From positions 1-22,610 of the forward strand of contig CAKOSZ010000015.1 of NCBI GenBank assembly GCA_934119955.1: a stretch of DNA of 22,610 bases, given 5' to 3'. Source of the DNA: an uncultured Bacilli bacterium (lineage in GTDB: Bacteria > Bacillota_I > Bacilli_A > RF39 > UBA660). Positions 1 to 6,723 of the stretch are shown in pieces (position 1 is the first letter of the stretch; the number at the start of each line of letters is the position of its first letter). Both the position numbers and the translations under genes were made by a program. Below the pieces are notes generated by a model. It was given only the letters and a program-made list of their open reading frames with translations, ran no database searches and had not been told where the DNA came from.

Positions 1-26
1 TCTCCTTAATTTAATTATAACAAAAG

Positions 27-62
27 AAAAGTAGATCACATTCTTTTTATGTGTCTACTTTT
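27..62 (-). terminator. Terminator after the relaxase gene
   Basis: A 9-bp stem (27-35 with 54-62) continues into a further 5 bp (37-41 with 49-53) across one bulged base. It lies just past the stop codon of the relaxase gene. On the minus strand the stem ends in a T-rich stretch interrupted by one C. The symmetry means it could work in both directions. Confidence 0.6.
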
Positions 63-77
63 ACTTTATCACTTCAC

Positions 78-1424
78 CTATTTTTCAAAGTCATCTTTTT
101 CTTTGTTTAAATCTAAATTTTCAATATCTTCTTCATTTAAAACATTATCTTCATACATATCATTAACTACATTAACATATCTATTATCTTTGTCGTACCA
201 ACTATGAAGTTTATTATGTAAGAAAGATATTAGTTTTTCAAATTTTTCTTTAAAGTATTCAAGTGTATCTTTTAAATCATTAATTTTGGATTTTAAAAAT
301 GAAATTTCATTTTCATTTTCTTTAATAATATTGTTTAAAGTATCTACTCTTAAATTCAATGATTCATTATTTTCAGTAAGTGTTTTAATTTGTATATCTT
401 TATTTTTTAATTCTTCATTTGCATTAATTAAAGTATTAGATAAATTTTGTATCTTACCATATTCCTTATTAGTGTTATCTACTTGTTTGATAAAATTGAT
501 AAAAGAATCTTTATCATATTTTGATAAAATATAATTATCTTTATTAAGTTTTGATACTTTTAACTTATCAATTTTATCTTTAATGTCTTTAGAGTTTTGT
601 CTTAACTCTGAAGATTTTTTATTTGCTTCTTTTAGAGTTTTATTATTCTTTTCAATTTGCTTTTTTAATTCTATATAGTTATTCATATCTGATACATGAA
701 TATCTCTATTTCTTCCTTTTTGTTTAGTCTTTAAAGTTGAATCTAAACTATATACTTGATTAAATTCTTCAATACATAAAGTTCTCATTTTATCTTGTAA
801 TCTAATTAAAGATTCTTTAGTAAATACATCAGATTTACCAACTTGTTTTTCCATACCATTTTTATTTTTATATTTAATGGGTACACCAACAATATGAAGA
901 TGTGGGCTTGTTTCATCAAAGTGGATTATAGCACTAGCTACTTTAAAGTTAGGAACTAGTAATTCTAAATCATCAACTTGTTTTTTGTAGACTTCTGACA
1001 TTTTCATTTTAAAATTTTTATCTTTAGTGTCCCAATATTCTTTATCTCCAAGTTCTAGTATTATTTCACAAGCAAGATCTTTCTTTTCATTATTAGATAC
1101 ATTTTCAAAATAATTATCTATCATTCTACTAGGTCTAGATTGCTTTAAATTATATTCTAATCTAGATTCTTCAAATTCATTTAAATAAAGTTCTTTAACA
1201 TCATTAAGTGGAGAAGAAGTACCTCTAACTATTTCTATTAATTCTTGATTATTATCATACTTTCTATAATTATGTTTATCTACCTTTGATAATTGTCTTA
1301 TATTTTGTATAGCATTATTTGGTAGTGAGGTAGTACCACTTATATTATTTTTACCATTTTGTTTTGATATATTTTTTCTATTTTTATCACTACCTAAATG
1401 TAGTGAATATGCAAGTTCACCCAT
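78..1424 (-). CDS. MobV-family (Mob/Pre) relaxase
   Basis: Plasmid-mobilisation relaxase of the MobV family, which nicks DNA at oriT and pilots one strand during conjugative transfer (family knowledge). The sequence shows the HUH signature HFDETSPHLH at residues 168-177 (His168, Asp170, Glu171, His175, His177). An upstream KHNYRKY block (about 50-56) resembles the start of Mob/Pre proteins. From about residue 260 the protein is Lys/Glu/Asn-rich and predicted coiled coil. I chose the ATG at 1424 (448 aa) because an AAAGGA ribosome site sits 10 nt ahead of it; the longer ATG at 1460 has only a poorly placed G-run. It follows the serine recombinase, with a hairpin-rich 185-bp gap between them. 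No type IV secretion genes are visible, so the element would be mobilisable rather than self-conjugative unless these lie to the left. Confidence 0.88.
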   Translation of the reverse strand: MGELAYSLHLGSDKNRKNISKQNGKNNISGTTSLPNNAIQNIRQLSKVDKHNYRKYDNNQELIEIVRGTSSPLNDVKELYLNEFEESRLEYNLKQSRPSRMIDNYFENVSNNEKKDLACEIILELGDKEYWDTKDKNFKMKMSEVYKKQVDDLELLVPNFKVASAIIHFDETSPHLHIVGVPIKYKNKNGMEKQVGKSDVFTKESLIRLQDKMRTLCIEEFNQVYSLDSTLKTKQKGRNRDIHVSDMNNYIELKKQIEKNNKTLKEANKKSSELRQNSKDIKDKIDKLKVSKLNKDNYILSKYDKDSFINFIKQVDNTNKEYGKIQNLSNTLINANEELKNKDIQIKTLTENNESLNLRVDTLNNIIKENENEISFLKSKINDLKDTLEYFKEKFEKLISFLHNKLHSWYDKDNRYVNVVNDMYEDNVLNEEDIENLDLNKEKDDFEK

Positions 1425-1461
1425 ATAATCACTATCCTTTCTTTTGTAATATTTTGTCATC

Positions 1462-1537
1462 CAAAATTACTAAACCCCCTAGGAATTTTGTACGCAAACA
1501 TACAAAATATCCTGTGGGCTAAGGTTTAACGCCTTAG
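1462..1537 (-). other. Candidate oriT / structured leader of the relaxase gene
   Basis: The gap between recombinase and relaxase is richer in G+C than its surroundings and holds three inverted repeats: 1462-1468 with 1484-1490 (7 bp, 15-nt loop rich in G); 1485-1494 with 1499-1508 (10 bp with one G-T pair on the minus strand, 4-nt loop); and 1519-1524 with 1532-1537 (6 bp, 7-nt loop). The first two share bases 1485-1490, so only one can form at a time. MobV oriT sites typically lie just upstream of the mob gene and contain inverted repeats, which fits. An RNA leader or attenuator is the alternative. The nick site cannot be assigned by eye. Confidence 0.5.
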
Positions 1538-1609
1538 AATCCGTTTATTAAGTTTTTAAATTGCTATCGCCACTTTCATTTACTTTCGTAAACAAAACGT
1601 GCCCGCATT

Positions 1610-3463
1610 TTAAAAATCTTCTTTGGTAACATTATCAGGTATTGTTTCAAATACATCTTTTATATTTACTTTTATATCATTAGGACTATTCTTTGTAGCA
1701 AACATTCCCATTGCTACCCAATTTTTATCTCCATTATTATTTTTTTGTAATGGAAATGTTCTAATAGGAACTTCATTCTTGCAAAGTGGTCCAATATCTA
1801 GTTTTTCTGTTTCTTTATAAAAAGTCCCTTTATAAAAATTAACTTCATAATATTCATTTAATCTATAAAAATGTTGCATAACTTCTTTAATAGGTAAATA
1901 TTCACTATATCTAATATTTGTATTTATAGATATACCATTGAAACCATAAGTAATTTCTTTTTTCTTATCAATGTAACCTTTATTATATAATTCTTCAAAA
2001 TCACTATAAAATGTACTTCTAAAATTAACTTGTTTAATTAGATACATATTATTTTTAAATTCTAATTCAATATCATCAATATATCGCATAACTATATCTG
2101 CTTTGGTTTGTCTATCTAACAGCTCCCAATTATCATTAAAAGCATAATAGGTAATAGGAAGTTTTACTTTATTAATAAAATCCATATCTCGTTTAAGTAA
2201 GATATCTTCTACTGTAAAATTAAGTTGTTCTGACTGTGAATTTTCTAACATTTTAGAATTAATTATTTCAATTTGGCTTTCTATTATTTTTGATTCTTGT
2301 TTAAATTCTTCTTCAGTAAACAATTCATCAATATATGCTTTTTTAATTCTATCTTTTTTATTATTTAACTTTTTCAATTCTTGTTCTAGTTCAATTTTAG
2401 GGTTATCTATTTTTGCTTTTAAAACTGGTAAAAAGAATTCATTAACAACATTATCATACTCTAATATATCAGCAAGTAAATTTTTAATATGTTCTTCAAT
2501 TTTATTTTCATGAATATTATTTTTGCAATTCTCACATCTATAGTAGAAATACCATTTATCAGATTTAACTTTATGTGAAGCACCACCAGCAAGAATTCTA
2601 CCACATTTAGGACATCTTAACTTTTGTAAGAAGATATAAGTTTGAGTTCTCATATAGTTTTTTTGATTCTTCTTTTTCTGTACTTGGCAATTTTCCCACA
2701 GTTTCTTACTTACAATAGGCTCTACAACATCTTTATAATAAGTTGGATGATTCGTTCTTTTACCATGAACATAATCACCTTTATATACTTCATTAGAGAT
2801 AATTCTAAGTATTCCAGTATCACACCAATTTGTTTTACCTAAGGCTTTTTCTTCATTAAAAATAGTCGCAATATTATAATATGATTTTCCCTCAAAATAT
2901 AAATTATATATTCTTATAATCACATCTTTAGTCAATAAATCAGGTACTAACTTTTTATCTAAATGTTTATATCCTAGAGGAGCCCTTGCTGGAATGTGTC
3001 CTTCCTTAATTGCTTCAGCAAGTCCTACTTTAGTCCTTTCACTTGTTCTTTCTATTTCATTTTGTGAAACAGTAGTTAAAAGCCTTGCTACCATTTTACC
3101 ACTTGAATTAGTAGTATTGATTTCTTCATTAGCACAATCTAAATAAGCATTGTTTTCATCTAAGAATTTCATAATGCCTTCCATATCGTAAACACTTCTA
3201 GTTAGTCTATCCAATTTTAATACAACAATAGTATTACATTTCTTATCCCTAATATCTTGTAATAGTTCTTCAAATGCAGGTCTATAATTGCCTGTTTTAG
3301 CACTTATTCCAGCATCTTTATATAATTTATATATTTCATAACCTTTATACTCACACATTGCTCTTAATCGCTTTTCTTGCTCGGGCAAACTAAATCCTTC
3401 TCTTGCTTGATCTTCGGTACTAACGCGAATGTAAAGCCCAGCAATTTTCTTTTCATCATTCAT
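1610..3463 (-). CDS. Large serine recombinase (site-specific integrase)
   Basis: Serine recombinase that integrates and excises a mobile element by cutting attachment sites and forming a phosphoserine link. The N-terminal resolvase domain (about 7-150) has the catalytic serine in YIRVS (Ser15), Arg13, and the LKLDRLTRS helix (Arg86, Arg89). A 'Recombinase' domain follows (about 155-260), then a zinc ribbon with Cys284, Cys287, Cys310 and Cys313, a charged coiled coil (about 355-405) and a long C-terminal part. At 617 aa it is in the size range of Tn4451 TnpX / Tn5397 TndX-type enzymes. The ATG at 3463 has AAAGGAG 10 nt upstream. A strong terminator hairpin ends about 20 nt before the start codon, so expression probably needs read-through. 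It appears intact and is most likely the integrase of the element carrying the relaxase. Confidence 0.93.
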   Translation of the reverse strand: MNDEKKIAGLYIRVSTEDQAREGFSLPEQEKRLRAMCEYKGYEIYKLYKDAGISAKTGNYRPAFEELLQDIRDKKCNTIVVLKLDRLTRSVYDMEGIMKFLDENNAYLDCANEEINTTNSSGKMVARLLTTVSQNEIERTSERTKVGLAEAIKEGHIPARAPLGYKHLDKKLVPDLLTKDVIIRIYNLYFEGKSYYNIATIFNEEKALGKTNWCDTGILRIISNEVYKGDYVHGKRTNHPTYYKDVVEPIVSKKLWENCQVQKKKNQKNYMRTQTYIFLQKLRCPKCGRILAGGASHKVKSDKWYFYYRCENCKNNIHENKIEEHIKNLLADILEYDNVVNEFFLPVLKAKIDNPKIELEQELKKLNNKKDRIKKAYIDELFTEEEFKQESKIIESQIEIINSKMLENSQSEQLNFTVEDILLKRDMDFINKVKLPITYYAFNDNWELLDRQTKADIVMRYIDDIELEFKNNMYLIKQVNFRSTFYSDFEELYNKGYIDKKKEITYGFNGISINTNIRYSEYLPIKEVMQHFYRLNEYYEVNFYKGTFYKETEKLDIGPLCKNEVPIRTFPLQKNNNGDKNWVAMGMFATKNSPNDIKVNIKDVFETIPDNVTKEDF

Positions 3464-3484
3464 TAAACCTCATCTCCTTTTACT

Positions 3485-3530
3485 AAAAAAGAGTCAATAG
3501 TATTTAATAAAGTCTAAATACTACTGACTC
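3485..3530 (-). terminator. Strong terminator directly ahead of the recombinase gene
   Basis: A 16-bp stem (3491-3506 with 3515-3530, one G-T pair on the minus strand) with an 8-nt loop is followed on the minus strand by six T's (3490-3485). It lies between the 90-aa gene and the recombinase start at 3463, leaving room for a ribosome site but not for a promoter. It ends the upstream transcript and may attenuate recombinase expression. Confidence 0.8.
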
Positions 3531-3604
3531 CTCAAAAAAATCTTTTATATTTGTTTTCTTAAATATATTTTATCATATTTTTTAATTTATTACTAGAGTA
3601 GCAT

Positions 3605-3877
3605 TTAGATTGATTTTAAATAATCTTCTAATTCTGATAACTTAATCTTATTAGATAAATTCTCTATAAATATTTCATTAGAATAATTAAAAGCAAGAAA
3701 TGTAGTATTATTAATAATAATTCTATGTGGTTCAATATAGGTTAAATTAGTCTTATCAATTCTTCTAATACTTCCATTAATAATAGTAGGTTTTACTTTA
3801 GCAAAATCGCAAATAAATTTAAGTTTCTTTTTTAATGATTCATCTAATGTTATTTCTTCTTTAATAATATTTACCAT
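3605..3877 (-). CDS. Hypothetical protein, 90 aa
   Basis: Small protein not recognised from sequence. The first half is Lys-rich and helical-looking, with TLDESLKKKLKFICDFAK near residues 10-27. The second half alternates hydrophobic residues in a beta-like way (IEPHRIIINNTTFLAF) and ends in a short helix. I prefer the ATG at 3877 because AAAGGA lies 8 nt ahead of it; an ATG three codons earlier sits inside that ribosome site. It is followed by the terminator at 3485-3530 and preceded by the tRNA-Gly terminator. It could be cargo or an accessory gene of the mobile element, or the first chromosomal gene beyond it; the element boundary is not visible. Confidence 0.6.
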   Translation of the reverse strand: MVNIIKEEITLDESLKKKLKFICDFAKVKPTIINGSIRRIDKTNLTYIEPHRIIINNTTFLAFNYSNEIFIENLSNKIKLSELEDYLKSI

Positions 3878-3920
3878 AGTTTTCATCCTTTCTTTTCAAA
3901 GTAAGATAGTTTTTAAATAC

Positions 3921-3949
3921 AAAAAAACTAATCCATTTCTAGATTAGTT
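3921..3949 (-). terminator. Terminator after tRNA-Gly
   Basis: An 8-bp perfect stem (3926-3933 with 3942-3949) with an 8-nt loop is followed on the minus strand by a run of seven T's partly shared with the stem. It lies about 40 nt downstream of the tRNA-Gly CCA end. A second small hairpin (3961-3966 with 3970-3975) followed by four T's sits between it and the tRNA. Confidence 0.75.
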
Positions 3950-3987
3950 ATTTATCAAAACTCGAAAAGTTCGAGCAGATTTCACTA

Positions 3988-4061
3988 TGGAGCGGATGAT
4001 GGGAATCGAACCCACGTGGTCAGCTTGGAAGGCTGAAGTTCTACCATTAAACTACATCCGC
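3988..4061 (-). tRNA. tRNA-Gly (anticodon TCC)
   Basis: A 74-nt cloverleaf including an encoded CCA (3990-3988). The acceptor arm GCGGATG (4061-4055) pairs with CATCCGC (3998-3992), with T as the discriminator base. The anticodon loop reads CTTCCAA, giving anticodon TCC. The T-arm contains GGTTCGATTCC. A near-consensus promoter lies just upstream (4082-4109) and a terminator downstream, so it is transcribed on its own. It is the first clearly chromosomal gene next to the mobile module. Confidence 0.96.
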
Positions 4062-4081
4062 ATCAAAAGTAGACATTTATA

Positions 4082-4109
4082 ATTATACTAAATATTTATG
4101 AAAAGTCAA
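4082..4109 (-). promoter_or_regulatory. Promoter of tRNA-Gly
   Basis: On the minus strand TTGACT (4109-4104), a 16-nt spacer and a perfect TATAAT (4087-4082) precede the tRNA by about 20 nt. This is a clear housekeeping-type promoter. Confidence 0.85.
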
Positions 4110-4141
4110 CTATTTTTTGTAAGAAAATGAATATTTTTATA

Positions 4142-4172
4142 ACTTTTGATGCTATAAAGATGTAGTTTAATG
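4142..4172 (+). repeat. Inverted partial copy of tRNA-Gly 5' half and its leader
   Basis: Plus-strand bases 4142-4152 are identical to the minus-strand sequence straddling the tRNA-Gly 5' end (4070-4060), and 4159-4172 are identical to tRNA bases 4058-4045 (acceptor/D-arm). The only difference is 6 nt (4153-4158) in place of a single G. In all, 25 of 26 tRNA-side bases are kept, in opposite orientation about 70 bp away. The copy has no tRNA 3' half. It looks like a duplication remnant or a footprint of an integration or rearrangement event. Confidence 0.7.
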
Positions 4173-4315
4173 CTTAATAAGCAAATTAATACAAAAAAAT
4201 GATAATGTAAACTTTACTGTTTCCTTATCTTTTTTTATTATTTATTTATAAATACTTTTCAAGAAACGACATTTTACACGCCATTAATTGCTATTAATAA
4301 TTTAATTATAAAAAC

Positions 4316-4338
4316 AAAAAAACTATACATTGTATAGT
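4316..4338 (-). terminator. Terminator after tRNA-Arg / miaB unit
   Basis: A 7-bp stem (4322-4328 with 4332-4338) with a 3-nt loop is followed on the minus strand by a T7 run and, after one G, four more T's. It is 12 nt downstream of the tRNA-Arg CCA end. The stretch between here and tRNA-Gly (4062-4315) holds no gene, only the tRNA-Gly promoter and the inverted tRNA fragment. Confidence 0.75.
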
Positions 4339-4349
4339 AATTTAACAAA

Positions 4350-4424
4350 TGGTGTTCCCAGTAGGAATCGAACCTACATTTAATCCTTAGGAGGGATTTG
4401 TACTATCCTTTATACTATGAGAAC
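4350..4424 (-). tRNA. tRNA-Arg (anticodon CCT)
   Basis: A 75-nt cloverleaf with encoded CCA (4352-4350). The acceptor GTTCTCA (4424-4418) pairs with TGGGAAC (4360-4354) through one G-T pair. The D-stem is GTAT/GTAC and the anticodon stem AATCC/GGATT around the loop CTCCTAA, which gives anticodon CCT, decoding AGG. The gene starts only 9 nt after the stop codon of the 156-aa gene and no promoter is visible between them. It therefore seems to be cut out of the tail of the miaB operon transcript. Confidence 0.95.
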
Positions 4425-4433
4425 AAGAAAAAA

Positions 4434-4904
4434 TTAGGCTTTAAAATTAGCAAATAAAAATAATTTATAATTCCAATCATCTGTTTCTTTTGATAGTTCC
4501 ATTATATCATCATTAGACATTTTTGCAAGTAAATACTCAGCAACATCATCAACCAAGCACATCTTACAAATAAATTGATACTCAGCATCTGATAAGCTCA
4601 CCTCTTGAACTTTCTCAACAAATCTACTTATTTTTCTAAATTCTTCTTTATAAGTATTTTTTTCTTTAATTTTCTTCTTATCTATTTTATACTTTTTAAA
4701 ATAAGCATCAACATCTAAAACCTGATGAATATATACACCATGCTCTAAAATATAAAGTAACTCATAATTATCCATACGTTTTAATATCTTAGACATTTCA
4801 TCTACTATTTTCAAACATTTATCATCTGTTTTTAAAGTATTACTTTCTAAAATATCTTCTAACTTTTCTTCTAATTCTAATATCTTACCTACATTTTCAC
4901 TCAT
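4434..4904 (-). CDS. Hypothetical helical protein, 156 aa
   Basis: Not recognised. A soluble, highly charged and almost entirely alpha-helical protein, with a Leu/Glu-rich N-terminus (about 1-45) and a Lys-rich middle (about 70-95). A CKMC pair lies near residues 114-117, plus one Cys near 29. The start ATG at 4904 follows GAGGTGAT with ideal spacing, and the ribosome site begins right after the preceding stop codon. It sits between the YmcA-like gene and tRNA-Arg as the last protein gene of the miaB unit. In Bacillus the YmcA/YlbF partners form an Fe-S-carrying RNA-processing complex, so the CxxC pair is worth noting, but no link to it is shown here. Confidence 0.75.
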   Translation of the reverse strand: MSENVGKILELEEKLEDILESNTLKTDDKCLKIVDEMSKILKRMDNYELLYILEHGVYIHQVLDVDAYFKKYKIDKKKIKEKNTYKEEFRKISRFVEKVQEVSLSDAEYQFICKMCLVDDVAEYLLAKMSNDDIMELSKETDDWNYKLFLFANFKA

Positions 4905-4912
4905 AAATCACC

Positions 4913-5239
4913 TCAATTAAATAAATCAAAGAAATATTTATTTAATTTATTTTCAAAGATATTTAACATGTTATTAACTTCATCTAAATATTCTATATAC
5001 TCCAAATACAAAGGATCTTCCATTAATCTATCAAGTAGTTGCTTATATTTAATCTTTTTATCTTCTCTATCAATATTTCTAACTATATCCTTTTGATACT
5101 TTTTAACCTCATCTATCACACCAATCAATTCATGATTTTCACTCATTAATTTTTTAGTTTTTAAATAATTTTTATAAGCATCCGTATTTTTAATATAATT
5201 AATTATATCATCTAATTTAGCATTTAAACTATTATTCAA
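4913..5239 (-). CDS. ymcA: YmcA/YlbF-family protein (probable RNA-processing factor)
   Basis: A 108-aa helical protein of the Com_YlbF family. In Bacillus subtilis YmcA joins YlbF and YaaT (RicA/F/T) in a complex that guides RNase Y and affects competence and sporulation (established). Here the evidence is its size, helical pattern, central segment (ENHELIGVIDEVKKYQ) and position directly after miaB, the same order as ymcB(miaB)-ymcA in Bacillus. The reading frame begins with TTG at 5239, overlapping the miaB stop by 8 nt, with GGTGAG 4 nt upstream; the next in-frame ATG is 32 codons in and would remove a helix. The protein has no cysteine at all, so it could not itself ligate an Fe-S cluster. 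It could also be the YlbF paralogue. Confidence 0.7.
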   Translation of the reverse strand: MNNSLNAKLDDIINYIKNTDAYKNYLKTKKLMSENHELIGVIDEVKKYQKDIVRNIDREDKKIKYKQLLDRLMEDPLYLEYIEYLDEVNNMLNIFENKLNKYFFDLFN

Positions 5240-6647
5240 CTATCTCACCATCTAAACTAAAACTTTTAGCATCAACTATTTTAACCTTGACTATTTGCCC
5301 TATTAAATCACTACTACCATTAAAATTAACTAATTTATTAGTTTCAGTATAACCAAATAATTTACCTTCTTTGTTGCTATTTCCTTCTACTAAAACATTT
5401 TCAACTACACCTAAGATTTTTTCATTTGCTTCTTTGGAATATTTATTTACTAATTCATTTAGTCTATATAACCTATTCTCTTTTTCTTTTAAAGAAATAT
5501 CATCTTTTAATTTACTAGCCGGAGTATTTTCACGTGGAGAATAAATAAAAGTAAAAGCACTATCATACTTACAATAATTTACCATATTAAGTGTATCTTG
5601 AAAATCTTCTTCTGTTTCACCTGGAAAACCAACAATAATATCTGTTGTTATGCTAATACCTGGAATACTTTTTAATTTATCAAATAATTCCTTGTATGAT
5701 TCTTTGGTATAACGTCTTCCCATAAGTTTTAAAATTCTATTACTTCCTGATTGAACAGGTAAATGAACATAGTTTAAAATATTACTATTATTTTTTATAA
5801 CCTCAACTAGATCATCCGTGAAATCCCAAGGATGACTTGTTATAAATCTTATTCTTGGTATATTTAATTTACTAATATCTTGAAGTAAATCTGCTAAAAA
5901 GTAATCATCATACAAATCTTTACCATAAGCATTTACATTTTGACCTAAAAGAGTAATTTCTTTATAACCATTATTTATTAAATCTTCTACCTCTTCTAGA
6001 ATATCTTCTTTTTTTCTACTTCTTTGTCTTCCTCTTGTATATGGAACTATACAATATGTACAAAATTTATCACAACCATATATGATATTAACATAGGCTT
6101 TATATTTACTATCTCTTGTAAATGGCATAGTTTCAACAATATCACCTTCAATACTTTTAACGTCGATATTTAATTTAGTACCATTAAAACTTTTAGCAAG
6201 TAGTTCTGGTAAATCATCTAAATTATGAGTCCCAAAAACAAAATTTAAAAAACGATACTTTTTAAGTATTTCTTCAATAACCCCTTCTTCTTGGGCCATA
6301 CAACCACAAAGACCAACAATAATATTTGGTTTTGTTTCTTTTAAATGTTTAATTCTTCCTAACATTCCAAAAGCCTTATTGTGAGCATTTTCTCTAATTG
6401 AACAAGTATTTAAAAGTATTAAATCAGCCTCATCCATATCAAAAGTTTCAGTAAAAGACATCATATTTAAAATACCTTTAATATTTTCACTATCATGTTC
6501 ATTCATTTGACAACCATATGTCTTTAAAAAAAACTTTTTTTTCTTTCCTAAATTACTATATTTAGAATCAAGTTTGAAATTTCTTGTTAAAATACGTTCT
6601 TTACTTCTTTTTCTTGCTTCTTCATAACTTGGTAATTTTATATCCAT
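5232..6647 (-). CDS. miaB: tRNA-2-methylthio-N6-dimethylallyladenosine synthase MiaB
   Basis: Radical-SAM methylthiotransferase that adds the 2-methylthio group to isopentenyl-A37 of tRNAs reading UNN codons, using two [4Fe-4S] clusters. The N-terminal UPF0004 domain has three cluster cysteines: Cys46 (YGCQMNEHDSE), Cys82 (NTCSIRENA) and Cys116 (LCGCM). The radical-SAM motif GCDKFCTYC supplies Cys192, Cys196 and Cys199. A TRAM domain closes the protein (about 405-471). The length of 471 aa suits Bacillus-type MiaB. I chose the ATG at 6647 because GGAAGTGA is 4 nt ahead; a longer frame to 6698 has no such site. It has its own promoter (6670-6698) and overlaps the ymcA-like gene, so the two are co-translated. 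As an Fe-S enzyme it depends on the SUF genes further upstream. Confidence 0.95.
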   Translation of the reverse strand: MDIKLPSYEEARKRSKERILTRNFKLDSKYSNLGKKKKFFLKTYGCQMNEHDSENIKGILNMMSFTETFDMDEADLILLNTCSIRENAHNKAFGMLGRIKHLKETKPNIIVGLCGCMAQEEGVIEEILKKYRFLNFVFGTHNLDDLPELLAKSFNGTKLNIDVKSIEGDIVETMPFTRDSKYKAYVNIIYGCDKFCTYCIVPYTRGRQRSRKKEDILEEVEDLINNGYKEITLLGQNVNAYGKDLYDDYFLADLLQDISKLNIPRIRFITSHPWDFTDDLVEVIKNNSNILNYVHLPVQSGSNRILKLMGRRYTKESYKELFDKLKSIPGISITTDIIVGFPGETEEDFQDTLNMVNYCKYDSAFTFIYSPRENTPASKLKDDISLKEKENRLYRLNELVNKYSKEANEKILGVVENVLVEGNSNKEGKLFGYTETNKLVNFNGSSDLIGQIVKVKIVDAKSFSLDGEIVE

Positions 6648-6669
6648 AATATCACTTCCAACTTGTACT

Positions 6670-6698
6670 AATATACCATAAATGAATAAGAAAAACAA
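6670..6698 (-). promoter_or_regulatory. Promoter of the miaB unit
   Basis: On the minus strand TTGTTT (6698-6693), a 17-nt spacer and TATATT (6675-6670), with a TG one base before the -10 (extended -10). It lies between the yihY terminator and the miaB ribosome site. Confidence 0.6.
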
Positions 6699-6701
6699 TA
6701 G

Positions 6702-6723
6702 AAAAAGTATCCTAAGATACCTT
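6702..6723 (-). terminator. Terminator after yihY
   Basis: An 8-bp stem (6704-6711 with 6716-6723, one G-T pair on the minus strand) with a 4-nt loop and a T5 tail on the minus strand. It overlaps the yihY stop codon and separates this unit from miaB. Confidence 0.6.

Noticed and set aside
6..20. AT-only 14-base match near the left edge also present at 4298-4311, as a possible attachment-site repeat
   Set aside because: Only A and T, and in DNA this AT-rich many such 14-mers are expected by chance; flanks do not extend the match.
286..534. 82-aa plus-strand reading frame inside the relaxase gene
   Set aside because: Antisense shadow of the coiled-coil coding region; no ribosome site, low-complexity product.
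1623..1820. 65-aa plus-strand reading frame inside the recombinase gene
   Set aside because: Antisense of a gene with clear catalytic motifs; no independent support.
4194..4240. A-run/T-run with GATAA/TTATC arms as a terminator or RNA
   Set aside because: Stem of 5 bp around a 20-nt loop is too weak in DNA of this composition.
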